From NCBI GenBank assembly GCA_002171515.1, contig NHEP01000121.1:1-36559 (forward strand): a stretch of DNA of 36,559 bases, read 5' to 3'. The translations under genes and the position numbers were made by a program. This stretch comes from a bacterium TMED88. Its GTDB lineage: Bacteria > Myxococcota_A > UBA9160 > UBA4427. Below are positions 27,752 to 35,611 of this stretch, piece after piece. Numbering within the stretch: position 1 is the first letter of the stretch; each line of letters starts with the position of its first letter. The notes below the pieces were generated by a model. It searched no databases and had not been told where the DNA came from. It worked only from the letters and a program-made list of their open reading frames with translations.

Positions 27752-29497
27752 GTGGATCGCAACCTTCTCCTCGCATTCGCGTTGTCGATGGCCGTTTTTA
27801 GTGGTTGGCTGGCGTGGCAGCAGAGCATGGTGGTGCCCGAACGCGAGGCGGCGGCGGAACGTGCTCAGGCCGCTCAAGCGGCTTCGCCGGTCCCCGAAAA
27901 CGCGGACGCCACGGCGGCTCCCAAGGTGGGTGAAATTCCGCTTCCGCCGGAAACGCCGACGGTTGCGTCGGACGTGGCGCCGCTAGAGCAAGCCGCGAAA
28001 GCCATTCCGTCCGACGCAGACGATACCTCGGCGTCGCTCCCGATTTGGGAGGGTGACCTTGAAAGCACCACGGTCGAAGCCCGCTTTAGCAATCAGGGCG
28101 CCGCCTTGGTGGGTTGGAAGTTGAAAGACTTCTACGAGACGCCGAAGCATAAGGAGCTGGTTCAGCTCATCGACCTTCCTCCGGGCCTCCCCCCAACGCT
28201 TTCGACGCCGTTTCGGGAATTGGACCTCGGTGACTTGTCTACGATGCGCTGGGAAGTTGAAAGAGCAGACGAGCAAGAGATCGTGTTTGCGATTCGTCGC
28301 GGCGGAGTCACTTTGCGAAAGACCTATCGGGGTCTCACCGACGGCTATACGATCGACCTGATCGTGGAAGTGGTCAACGGAAGCGGAAACCCACTCCGAC
28401 CGGCTTTTCAAGTTGTCATCCCGGCAGCGATGAACGATCGCCCGGATTTTGGCGAACTCTCCCTGATCGCATTAGTCGGGGATGACGTCACCAGTGAACT
28501 AGTGAGTGGGGTGGGATCGCCTGGGTTCTTCTCGCGATTTTTTGGAGGTGGCCAAGAGGGGCCCGTTCAGTTCTCCTCCAACCTCGTCTACGCCGGACTC
28601 GAAATGCGCTATTTCGCTGGGGTCTTGCTCCCGGAAAGCACCGTGGAAGCCGGTGGAACTCTGGTGCCTCTCACGAAGGGAGAGTCGGCCGCCGCTGTGG
28701 TGTCTCTGGCCGGCGTTCAGGTGGCCCCAGGAAATCAAGTCTCCCGCCAGTTCACCGCCTTTATTGGACCGAAACAAACGAGTGTACTCGACCCCCTTGG
28801 CGAGGATGTGCGCCAGGCCATTATGCGGGGAGACTCCTGGATCGCGCCGCTGACGACCTTCTTCGAGTGGGCCCTCGCACGTGTTCACGACGTTGTTCCG
28901 AACTACGGCTTGGCGATTATTGTTCTCACGATTCTCGTGAGATTGGCAACATGGCCCATCATGGTGCGGCAGATGAAATCCGCCGAGCGGATGCGTGAGC
29001 TGATGCCGCGCATCAAGGCTCTGCAAGAAAAGTTCAAAGACGACCGGCAAAAGCAATCCGAGGAAACCTTTAAACTCTATCGAGAGACCGGGGTTAACCC
29101 GCTCGGCGGCTGCTTGCCGATGGTGCTTCAATTGCCGGTCTTCATCGGCCTCTTCTATGCCCTTCAGAGCTCAATTGACTTAAGGCAGGCGCCTTTCTTC
29201 TTATGGATCAATGACCTGTCAGCGCCAGCCACGCTGTTTACACTGCCCGGTGTAGACTTCCCGGTTCGCATTCTGCCCATCTTGATGGGGGCCAGCATGT
29301 TGATTCAGCAGAGGATGATGCCCCAGGCCGGCATGGACCCCGCTCAGGCGAAGATGATGTTGATCATGATGCCCGGCATGATGCTGGTCATTTCCTACAC
29401 CTTCCCGTCCGGCCTTGTGCTGTATTGGATGGTCAGCAATGTGCTGGGAATCGCACATCAACTCTATGTGCGCCGAAAAATGCACACCGACTCATAG
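27752..29497 (+). CDS. yidC: Membrane protein insertase YidC
   Basis: Inserts proteins into the inner membrane, alone or with Sec; subunit c of ATP synthase is a classic client. The 581-aa protein is the long Gram-negative type. It has an N-terminal anchor (LLLAFALSMAVFSGWLAWQQ), an Ala/Pro-rich linker, a large periplasmic domain (~95-345) and the five-helix insertase core. That core shows YGLAIIVLTILVRLATWPI, the GGCLPMVLQLPVFIGLFYAL motif and SYTFPSGLVLYWMVSN. The start is GTG at 27752. A short cytoplasmic tail ends RRKMHTDS. jag follows in the same unit. Confidence 0.96.
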   Translation: MDRNLLLAFALSMAVFSGWLAWQQSMVVPEREAAAERAQAAQAASPVPENADATAAPKVGEIPLPPETPTVASDVAPLEQAAKAIPSDADDTSASLPIWEGDLESTTVEARFSNQGAALVGWKLKDFYETPKHKELVQLIDLPPGLPPTLSTPFRELDLGDLSTMRWEVERADEQEIVFAIRRGGVTLRKTYRGLTDGYTIDLIVEVVNGSGNPLRPAFQVVIPAAMNDRPDFGELSLIALVGDDVTSELVSGVGSPGFFSRFFGGGQEGPVQFSSNLVYAGLEMRYFAGVLLPESTVEAGGTLVPLTKGESAAAVVSLAGVQVAPGNQVSRQFTAFIGPKQTSVLDPLGEDVRQAIMRGDSWIAPLTTFFEWALARVHDVVPNYGLAIIVLTILVRLATWPIMVRQMKSAERMRELMPRIKALQEKFKDDRQKQSEETFKLYRETGVNPLGGCLPMVLQLPVFIGLFYALQSSIDLRQAPFFLWINDLSAPATLFTLPGVDFPVRILPILMGASMLIQQRMMPQAGMDPAQAKMMLIMMPGMMLVISYTFPSGLVLYWMVSNVLGIAHQLYVRRKMHTDS

Positions 29498-29520
29498 TCC
29501 CGACAGAACGAGGAGCTCAG

Positions 29521-30402
29521 ATGTACGACAAGACTCATGAACCGAATGAATTCACCGGCGAATCCGCCTCAGATGCAGCCCAGCAGGCGGCCCGTTTTTT
29601 TGGCTTGGAAGAGGCAGATCTCACCGTTGTTGTGGCTGCCGAGGGAGCCATCTCGGGCGCTGTGGGGCGCACGGTTGTCGTCGCCTACCCGAAGAATGTG
29701 ACGCCGAAGCCCCCTGGAGCACCGGGCGGTGGTGGCGGAGACGAAGATCGCTCTCGTGGCAGGGGTCGAGGCCGCGACTCCAAGGAACGTGGCCGGGACC
29801 GTGGAGGCAAGGGCCGACGGGATCGCGAAGGCGGTGGCCGAGAGGCGCGCCAGGAGCAGGTGTCTTCCGAGGCGAGAGCCGATGCAACGCCGGAAGAATC
29901 GAAAGGGACCGCCAAGGGGAAACTCGGCCCGGTGGGGGACTTCTTGATCGGCGCGGTTGAAAGGATGGTTCAAGGGCCTTTTGAGGTTGCCGAATCCGCT
30001 GAGGGCGACTTTTTGATTTACCAGCTCACGGGCGAGGCCAGCGAGCGGTTGGGAGGCAGTGATGGACGGGCGATCGACGCGCTTCAGCTTCTTGCCAATC
30101 AGGTCGCCAAAGACTTGCTTGAGGATTCGCCGAGGATCGTGATTGATGTGGCTGGGGAGATGGCCGACCGCGAGGCGTCCTTGACGCGTCTCTCCGAGCG
30201 GGCCGCGGGCCGGGCGCGCGAGACCGGGCGCTCGGTGGCCCTGGACCCGATGAATTCTCGGGACCGCCGAATCGTCCATATGGCCCTGAAAGATGAGTCT
30301 GGCTTGGCAACGATGAGCATCGGCGAAGGGCGCTACCGCCAGGTCCTGGTTGTGCCCGAGGGCGCGCCGGAGTTCGAAGAGGCGACCGCGAGCGCCCAGT
30401 AG
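29521..30402 (+). CDS. khpB: RNA-binding protein Jag/KhpB with RG-rich linker
   Basis: The 293-aa protein has a Jag-N domain (~10-60, SDAAQQAARFFGLEEADLTV), a long linker at ~75-125 full of Arg and Gly (RSRGRGRGRDSKERGRDRGG), a KH domain (~140-205) and a C-terminal R3H domain (~208-285, LDPMNSRDRRIVHMALKDE). The KH GxxG loop, usually GKRG, reads GSDG before RAIDALQLL, so RNA contact there may be altered. KhpB proteins bind many RNAs and affect cell division and envelope growth in Gram-positives; in Gram-negatives the role is poorly known. GAGGAG lies just before the ATG. Confidence 0.92.
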   Translation: MYDKTHEPNEFTGESASDAAQQAARFFGLEEADLTVVVAAEGAISGAVGRTVVVAYPKNVTPKPPGAPGGGGGDEDRSRGRGRGRDSKERGRDRGGKGRRDREGGGREARQEQVSSEARADATPEESKGTAKGKLGPVGDFLIGAVERMVQGPFEVAESAEGDFLIYQLTGEASERLGGSDGRAIDALQLLANQVAKDLLEDSPRIVIDVAGEMADREASLTRLSERAAGRARETGRSVALDPMNSRDRRIVHMALKDESGLATMSIGEGRYRQVLVVPEGAPEFEEATASAQ

Positions 30403-30450
30403 ACCCGGGCGTCCACCGCGCGGGCACGCTGCGGTCCCCAACGGTTCCGG

Positions 30451-30466
30451 TGTTCCACGTGGAACA
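30451..30466. promoter_or_regulatory. parS: parS centromere site 1
   Basis: TGTTCCACGTGGAACA is a perfect 16-bp palindrome fitting the chromosomal parS consensus TGTTNCACGTGNAACA bound by ParB. It is flanked by a further inverted pair, GGTTCCG (30443-30449) and CGGAACC (30469-30475). It sits in the jag-rsmG gap, ~0.85 kb upstream of parA. Confidence 0.95.
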
Positions 30467-30535
30467 CTCGGAACCTGAGTTTCAAGTCCGCCCCGTCAAG
30501 GCGATGACCTTGCCTCGATTCATGTAGTCGTGCGA

Positions 30536-30551
30536 TGTTCCACGTGGAACA
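30536..30551. promoter_or_regulatory. parS: parS centromere site 2
   Basis: A second identical 16-bp palindrome TGTTCCACGTGGAACA, 85 bp from the first (about eight helical turns, so on the same face of the helix) and 25 bp before the rsmG start. Both should load ParB clamps. Confidence 0.95.
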
Positions 30552-30576
30552 CTCCCGCTTCTGAGGCAGAGACCCG

Positions 30577-31251
30577 ATGGTTCGATCCAGCACCGGTGAT
30601 ATGTCGGAACGAACGGAAAACCTACTCGTCCAGATTGACCCAGACTCATCGGTAGGCGAGCGGCGAGTCAAGCTCCACGCCCTGGCTGACCAGGTTGCCG
30701 AATGGGGCCGCCGAATGAACCTGACCGGCTACCGAGAAGCCAGCGGGATCTTCCGTGGCATGGTGATAGACGCTCTTGACCTTTTGGTCGCGGTCCAGGG
30801 TCGCCTGCAGGGCAGAGCCCACCAGATTGCCGACCTGGGTTCAGGCGCCGGCTTTCCGGGGTTGCCGATGGCGATCGCGGCGCCCGGTTGCGAGGTCACG
30901 CTCGTGGAGGCTCGCCGCAGGCGCCATCACTTCCAGAGATCCGCGTGCCGCTCGATTCCGATCCCCAACGCACGTCCGGTGCTGGGTCGGATGGAAGAGG
31001 CCGATCCGCGTCCGGCTGCCCTCGTGTTTGCCCAGGCGGTGGGGCCGCTTCCAAAAGTCCTTGACCTGGCCTTGCCCTGGGTGACCCCGGGAGGGTGGCT
31101 GGTGGTCCCATCGGGACCGCAGCTCGAGGTCGAGCCATCGGGACCTCTCTGGGCCGAGCAGTCCGTCCAGCCCTACGGCGAACCGGGCTCCACGACCTCT
31201 CACAAGTTCTGGATGGGCCAACGGACCCAATTTCCCCTCGATTCCCCATAG
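30577..31251 (+). CDS. rsmG: 16S rRNA (guanine527-N7)-methyltransferase RsmG
   Basis: Methylates G527 (E. coli numbering) of 16S rRNA using SAM. The SAM-binding loop IADLGSGAGFPGLPMAIAAP and the upstream WGRRMNLTGYRE are RsmG signatures; VTLVEARRRRHHFQ is the next strand. Length is 224 aa. The usual ARA-type motif is VFAQAVGPL here, with Gln in place of Arg, a minor departure. ATG 30577 is used; another ATG at 30601 is possible. The gene begins 25 nt after parS site 2 and leads into parA by 52 nt, the classic rsmG-parA-parB order. Confidence 0.93.
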   Translation: MVRSSTGDMSERTENLLVQIDPDSSVGERRVKLHALADQVAEWGRRMNLTGYREASGIFRGMVIDALDLLVAVQGRLQGRAHQIADLGSGAGFPGLPMAIAAPGCEVTLVEARRRRHHFQRSACRSIPIPNARPVLGRMEEADPRPAALVFAQAVGPLPKVLDLALPWVTPGGWLVVPSGPQLEVEPSGPLWAEQSVQPYGEPGSTTSHKFWMGQRTQFPLDSP

Positions 31252-31303
31252 CGAGAGCCGGCTGGGTTTCGTACTGTGGCCGACGTCATTCCTTTGGAGT
31301 CTC

Positions 31304-32149
31304 ATGTCCAACTCTCGCGTTATTGCCGTCGTTAATCAGAAGGGCGGAGTCGGGAAGACGACGACTTCCGTTAATTTGGCTGCGAGCCTCGCGGCCTCCG
31401 AGCACCGAACGCTTCTCGTGGACCTAGACCCCCAGGGGAACGCCAGCAGCGCGTATGGTGTTTTAAGCCCACACCCTCATATCTATCATGCGCTGGTCGG
31501 AGACTGTTCGGTCGAGTCCGCGATGGTGGAAACGGATTTGGGTTTTCTTCGGCTGATTCCCGCCGGCGCCGATTTGGTGGGGGCGGAGATTGAGTTGGTC
31601 ACCCACCCCGATCGAGAGAAATGCTTGTCGGGTGTCATCGACCGAGTGAGGGACGATTTCGACTTCGTATTGATCGACTGCCCGCCCTCTCTGGGCATCC
31701 TGACTCTGAATGCACTGACAGCCGCCGACGCCTTGTTGATTCCGCTCCAATGTGAGTACTACGCGCTCGAAGGTTTGGCTCGGTTGATGGAAACGCGCGA
31801 TCTGGTTTCGGCCGACCTAAACCCCGCCCTCGAGCTGGAGGGCATTGTGCTCACGATGGTCGACACGCGAAACAACTTGAGTCGCCAAGTTGAGGCAGAG
31901 GTTCGTGAGCACTTTGAGGACCGGGTCTACCAAACACGCATTCCTCGAAACGTCCGGCTCAGCGAAGCGCCGAGTCACGGCCAACCCATTCTGCTCTATG
32001 ACGCCCATTCCCGGGGCGCGCAGGCGTATCTTGAGCTGGCCGAGGAAATGATCGGACGACACATAAAAGAGTCAACCCCTAAGATCGAGGTCGAAACGCC
32101 GCCCGAAGCGTTGATTCCGGCGCCGGCCCTGGAGGAGAAAGATCGATGA
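31304..32149 (+). CDS. parA: Chromosome partitioning ATPase ParA/Soj
   Basis: Deviant Walker-A ATPase that moves ParB-parS complexes over the nucleoid. NQKGGVGKTTTSVNLAASL at 11-29 has the signature Lys13 and Lys18; LLVDLDPQGN is the A' region, and FVLIDCPPSLGILTLNAL holds Walker B. The 281-aa protein ends in a Pro- and Glu-rich tail (EVETPPEALIPAPALEEKDR). GGAG lies a few nt before the ATG. Its TGA overlaps parB by 4 nt. With parB and two nearby parS sites this makes a complete origin segregation system. Confidence 0.97.
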   Translation: MSNSRVIAVVNQKGGVGKTTTSVNLAASLAASEHRTLLVDLDPQGNASSAYGVLSPHPHIYHALVGDCSVESAMVETDLGFLRLIPAGADLVGAEIELVTHPDREKCLSGVIDRVRDDFDFVLIDCPPSLGILTLNALTAADALLIPLQCEYYALEGLARLMETRDLVSADLNPALELEGIVLTMVDTRNNLSRQVEAEVREHFEDRVYQTRIPRNVRLSEAPSHGQPILLYDAHSRGAQAYLELAEEMIGRHIKESTPKIEVETPPEALIPAPALEEKDR

Positions 32150-33087
32150 CCGCACGCCGCAGTGCGCTCGGGCGAGGCCTGGGCGCCTTGATCCCCAACC
32201 GAGACGCCGATTCCGGCGCCGGCCCGCCCGGCGGGACGCCGGCCCAAGCGCCCACCCGCTCGGCACGGCCAGGAGCAGTTTCTGAAGGGGATCCGCCGGA
32301 CTCCGGGCCCCGAGAGATTCCCGTCGACCAAGTCGATCCCAATCCCGAACAGCCGAGACGGGTTTTTGACCCCGATCAACTCGAATCCCTAGCGGCCTCC
32401 ATCGTCGAGCATGGCGTCCTGCAGCCGGTGGTGGTTCGTCCGGCTGGTGATCGCTTCGAGCTGGTCGTGGGGGAGCGACGTTGGCGGGCGAGTCGGGCGG
32501 CGGGGCGGAAGACCATTCCCGCGGTCGTGACGGACTTGGATCCCCAGGCCCGGTTGGAAGTGGCCATCGTGGAAAATATCCAGCGGCATGACCTCAACCC
32601 GATGGAATTGGCCCACGCCTATCAGGCTTTGGTGGAGACGGGGGCAAGCCAGCAGGACATCGGCCAAAAGGTGTCCATGGATCGATCCTCGATTGCGAAC
32701 CATCTGCGTTTACTCGACTTGTCTCGGGACCTCCAGGAAGACGTCGAACAGAATCGGCTCACCATGGGCCATGCGAAGGCCTTGCTGCAGCTCTCAGACC
32801 CGACCCAGCGTCAAGCTCTGCGAGACCGCGTGGTCAAGGAAAGCCTCTCGGTTCGTGCCACTGAGCGCCTCGCCCGACAGCTGGAGTCGCCTGACCCGAG
32901 CCCGGGGCCGTCCCAACCCGCTTCCCTCGACCCGGATCGAAGTCGTGTCCTTGAGGATCTGCAAAAGCGGTTTCAGACCCGAATCCAGGTCAAAGGCAAT
33001 GGAAAGAAAGGCCGGCTCGAACTGGAGTACTACTCGGCAGAGGATCTAAACCGCATTCTTTCGATGCTTCTTGGGGACCCGCTATGA
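32146..33087 (+). CDS. parB: Chromosome partitioning protein ParB/Spo0J
   Basis: CTP-dependent DNA clamp that loads at parS. The N-terminus ALGRGLGALIPN is the ParA-interacting motif. PNPEQPRRVFDPDQLESLAAS and GERRWRASRAAG (GERRxRA) form the CTP-binding domain. The helix-turn-helix is GASQQDIGQKVSMDRSSIAN, followed by RLLDL. The C-terminal ~60 residues (QKRFQTRIQVKGNGKKGRLE onward) form the dimer domain. Length is 313 aa. A Pro/Gly-rich linker separates the ParA motif from the core. It is coupled to parA and to the following bactofilin by 4-nt overlaps at both ends. Confidence 0.97.
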   Translation: MTARRSALGRGLGALIPNRDADSGAGPPGGTPAQAPTRSARPGAVSEGDPPDSGPREIPVDQVDPNPEQPRRVFDPDQLESLAASIVEHGVLQPVVVRPAGDRFELVVGERRWRASRAAGRKTIPAVVTDLDPQARLEVAIVENIQRHDLNPMELAHAYQALVETGASQQDIGQKVSMDRSSIANHLRLLDLSRDLQEDVEQNRLTMGHAKALLQLSDPTQRQALRDRVVKESLSVRATERLARQLESPDPSPGPSQPASLDPDRSRVLEDLQKRFQTRIQVKGNGKKGRLELEYYSAEDLNRILSMLLGDPL

Positions 33088-33449
33088 ATCGCCCGAGGCC
33101 AGGCGAATTGGTTCCGGCGCTGGTGCCGGAGGGAGGCCGGTTTGATGGTTGCGTTGTGGTTCGTGGGGTCACCTGCCTCGCGGGTCATGTGGAAGGACCG
33201 GTTCAGGGGGCGGGTCGACTCTGGGTGCTTGAATCCGCCGTGATTAGCGGTGCCGTCGAAGTGGACGCGCTTGAATGTGCGGGCACGATTGAGGGGCCTG
33301 TCCGGGTGCGCGGGGTGGCTCACTTGGCCAAGGGTGCAACGGTTCGTGGCACCCTCCATGCGCCCCGCCTTTCCGTCGAGAATGGGGCCTTGATCCAGGG
33401 AAGGTGCTGCGTGGGAAATTCGGAGACCGAAACCAATCCCCGAGGCTGA
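33084..33449 (+). CDS. Bactofilin family cytoskeletal protein
   Basis: The 121-aa protein has a beta-helix DUF583 core: repeats with alternating small and hydrophobic residues such as VVVRGVTCLAGHVEGPVQG, VISGAVEVDALECAGTIEG and TVRGTLHAPRLSVENGALIQ. No membrane segment is visible. Bactofilins polymerise into filaments without nucleotide. In Myxococcus, bactofilins encoded beside parAB position the ParABS machinery, so a similar link is likely here. Its ATG overlaps the parB stop by 4 nt, which strongly couples it to partitioning. Atp genes follow after a 312-bp gap. Confidence 0.88.
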   Translation: MNRPRPGELVPALVPEGGRFDGCVVVRGVTCLAGHVEGPVQGAGRLWVLESAVISGAVEVDALECAGTIEGPVRVRGVAHLAKGATVRGTLHAPRLSVENGALIQGRCCVGNSETETNPRG

Positions 33450-33761
33450 ATGCTCCGTTTTGGCTTGAAACCGCGCCGGCTTATGCAACCATTGCGCCCG
33501 CTGTGGCACCCAGAACGGATCTCCGGGCCGAGTCCGAGATGCGTGTGGGGTGGATCCAGCGCCCGGCGCCGTTGAGCTTGGCTTGGCGGGCTGCGGCGAG
33601 TGCTGCACGGATCCTCCGCGGAACCGACTCGGTTCAGCAGCGGCCTGTGGCAACCCGGTCGCCCGACCGGATTGGGTTTGTGTCGCGGAAGCGGCTCCAA
33701 AGCCACTTCGCGAAGAACCCGGAACAAGAAGAACAAAAGGCCAGAGCAAGAGGGAGCAAAG
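33450..33761 (+). other. palindrome-rich leader between bactofilin and atpF'
   Basis: No credible gene. Short perfect palindromes are clustered: TCCGCGGA (33615-33622), GAACCG-ACT-CGGTTC (33621-33635), CCGGTC-GCCC-GACCGG (33655-33670) and CTTCGCGAAG (33706-33715). A possible promoter (TTGGCT at 33460, 16 bp, TATGCA at 33482) lies at its start. The region may be the regulated leader of the atp genes. The open frame running through it from 33600 lacks atp-like sequence before 33762. Confidence 0.45.
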
Positions 33762-34364
33762 ATGCGAGACCGGCCGAGATCATCAGGTCAGGCTTCGAAG
33801 TGCCAAAAGCGGATCACGTTCGTCGGGGTCGCGCTCGCCCTGTTGGCGATTCCGACGCTGGCCTCGGCGTCCGGTGAACTCAAGGTTTTCCCCGAACCCC
33901 TCAACAGCATCATCATGGGTGGCGGTCTAGCGGAAGGCCAATCGGCTGTTCCCGTCATGATGCTTCTCCTGACGGCTTTCTTCTTTGCTTTGGTTATTCC
34001 CGTCAACGCGTTGGTCTTCAAGCCCATCTTTCAAGCTCTTGACGATCGCGACCACCGAATCGACGGCGCTCGAAACCGGGCGGATCAAATTGCAGCGCAA
34101 ACCGATGAGGCTTTGGCGCAATACGAGGCTTCGCTGCAAGCGGCTCGAGCCGAAGCCGACCAAGCCCGCAAGCAGTTGGTCGAAGCCGCGCGCCACGAAC
34201 AGTCCGAAATGGCTGCGGCCTCCCGAGACAATGCCGAGGCCCTCATCGAAAGGGCCCGAGCCGATCTTTCGAGTGCCCTCGATGAGGCCACCGCTTCGAT
34301 CCGTTCTTCATCGGAAGAGCTGGGTCAGCTCGCGGCCGAACGAATCCTGGGGAGATCACTGTGA
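33762..34364 (+). CDS. atpF': ATP synthase subunit b' (second b-type stalk subunit)
   Basis: Peripheral-stalk protein joining Fo to F1, 200 aa. A signal-like N-terminus (RITFVGVALALLAIPTLASA) precedes the true membrane helix (VPVMMLLLTAFFFALVIPVN). A long, Ala-, Glu- and Gln-rich coiled coil then runs to the end. Lying directly before a second b gene, it is the b' (AtpX) type seen in deltaproteobacteria, cyanobacteria and others. The ATG at 33762 has GGGAG 5 nt upstream. The longer frame from 33600 would add 54 basic residues unlike the family. It overlaps atpF by GTGA. Confidence 0.9.
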   Translation: MRDRPRSSGQASKCQKRITFVGVALALLAIPTLASASGELKVFPEPLNSIIMGGGLAEGQSAVPVMMLLLTAFFFALVIPVNALVFKPIFQALDDRDHRIDGARNRADQIAAQTDEALAQYEASLQAARAEADQARKQLVEAARHEQSEMAAASRDNAEALIERARADLSSALDEATASIRSSSEELGQLAAERILGRSL

Positions 34365-34942
34365 TCAACCGCCGACGCGTTCAGAAGAAGTGGCTGCTTG
34401 TCGCCGGCTTGTTGGCTTGGCCGAGTACGGCTTGGGCGGCCGGGGGCGAAGAGAGCCTTTCGAGCCTTCTTTACCAGGCGCTGAATTTGTTGATCGTCCT
34501 CGGTGTGATTTTCTACTTCGCCCGAAAGCCGGCGCTCGAGTATTTCGCGACCCGCCGGGCCGATGTTAAAAGAGACCTTGAGACAGCCGGCCAGCTGCTC
34601 TCCGAAGCCGAGGCACGCAACGCTGAGATCCAGCGCAAGCTGGCTGACCTGCAGAGTGAGACCGAGGAAATTCAGGAAAGCTCCCGCCGTCGGGCCGATG
34701 AAGAATGTGAGCGCCTGTTGGCTGAGGCCCGCCGCCAGGCAGAACGCGTCCAGAGCGACGCTGAGGTGGCCGCCGAACAAGAGTTCGCCCGGGCTCGCCG
34801 TGCGCTCCGGGCCGAGGCCGCCAACCTAGCCGCAGAAATCGCGGATCGGCTGGTCAAGGAAAAGATCGGGGACAACGACCAAGAGCGATTGCTTGATGAA
34901 TTTATTACTCGGGTCGATTCGACCCCGGCCGCTAAGGCCTGA
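34361..34942 (+). CDS. atpF: ATP synthase subunit b
   Basis: Partner of b' in the heterodimeric peripheral stalk, 193 aa. An N-terminal hydrophobic, signal-like stretch (WLLVAGLLAWPSTAWA) is followed by a membrane helix (ALNLLIVLGVIFYFARKPAL) and a coiled coil rich in Ala, Glu and Arg. The GTG start overlaps the atpF' stop (GTGA), with GGGGAG upstream. The double hydrophobic N-terminus is shared with b' and c in this window and resembles Geobacter-type AtpF. Confidence 0.93.
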   Translation: MINRRRVQKKWLLVAGLLAWPSTAWAAGGEESLSSLLYQALNLLIVLGVIFYFARKPALEYFATRRADVKRDLETAGQLLSEAEARNAEIQRKLADLQSETEEIQESSRRRADEECERLLAEARRQAERVQSDAEVAAEQEFARARRALRAEAANLAAEIADRLVKEKIGDNDQERLLDEFITRVDSTPAAKA

Positions 34943-34985
34943 ATCCGTCGCCCCCAGCCTTTCTTAAGGAACGAGCCTTCAATCT

Positions 34986-35543
34986 ATGCCTTCCTCTACA
35001 GCTGCCCTTCGATACGCCAAGGCCCTCTTTTCTTTGGCCCGAGATGCCCGCGTTGTTTCGGAAGTCCGAACTGAGATCGAAGGTCTATCCACCCTCTTCG
35101 GTGAAAATGAAGAGCTGCGCCACGCCTTGCTGACGCCTCTCCACCCCGCGGATGAGAGAAAGTCGGCGCTGCGTGCACTGGCCGAACGCCTCGGTCTCTC
35201 GTCTCTGGTGGTTAACTTCATCTCGTATCTGATCGACCAGCGCAGGTTGGTGGATTACGCCGCCATCACGGCTGAGTACGCACGTCTCGCCGATGAAGAT
35301 CAGGGACTGTTGACGGCCGAGGTCGTGGCTGCGAGTGATCTCGACGAGCGTCGCCAAGACCGACTGCGCCGAGCGTTATCTGACCGGACAGGCCGTGAAG
35401 TCCGGCTGGAGATTGAGGTTGATCCGTCGCTTGTAGGCGGAGCAATCGCGAAGGTCGGAGACCTCGTCTTCGATGGAAGCATTCGAACCCAATTACAGCA
35501 TCTGCGCAACAACTTGTTGGGAGAGGGCCCGTCCCACTCTTGA
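34986..35543 (+). CDS. atpH: ATP synthase subunit delta
   Basis: Caps F1 and links the alpha subunits to the b/b' stalk. The 185-aa protein has the family N-terminus (STAALRYAKALFSLARDARV), an internal ...FISYLIDQRRLVDYAAITAEY region and the C-terminal ...DPSLVGGAIAKVGDLVFDGS followed by LRNNL. All are standard OSCP/delta motifs. It starts 43 nt after atpF and ends 68 nt before atpA. Confidence 0.96.
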   Translation: MPSSTAALRYAKALFSLARDARVVSEVRTEIEGLSTLFGENEELRHALLTPLHPADERKSALRALAERLGLSSLVVNFISYLIDQRRLVDYAAITAEYARLADEDQGLLTAEVVAASDLDERRQDRLRRALSDRTGREVRLEIEVDPSLVGGAIAKVGDLVFDGSIRTQLQHLRNNLLGEGPSHS

Positions 35544-35611
35544 ACCCTGCGCGCTTTTGAACCCGCCTCCGCCGCGTGCGGAACCACACGCTCGAGAAGG
35601 AATGCCGACCG

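Noticed and set aside
33404-33877. 157-codon plus-strand ORF between bactofilin and atpF'
   Set aside because: Overlaps both neighbours in other frames, with no Shine-Dalgarno and no recognisable domain.
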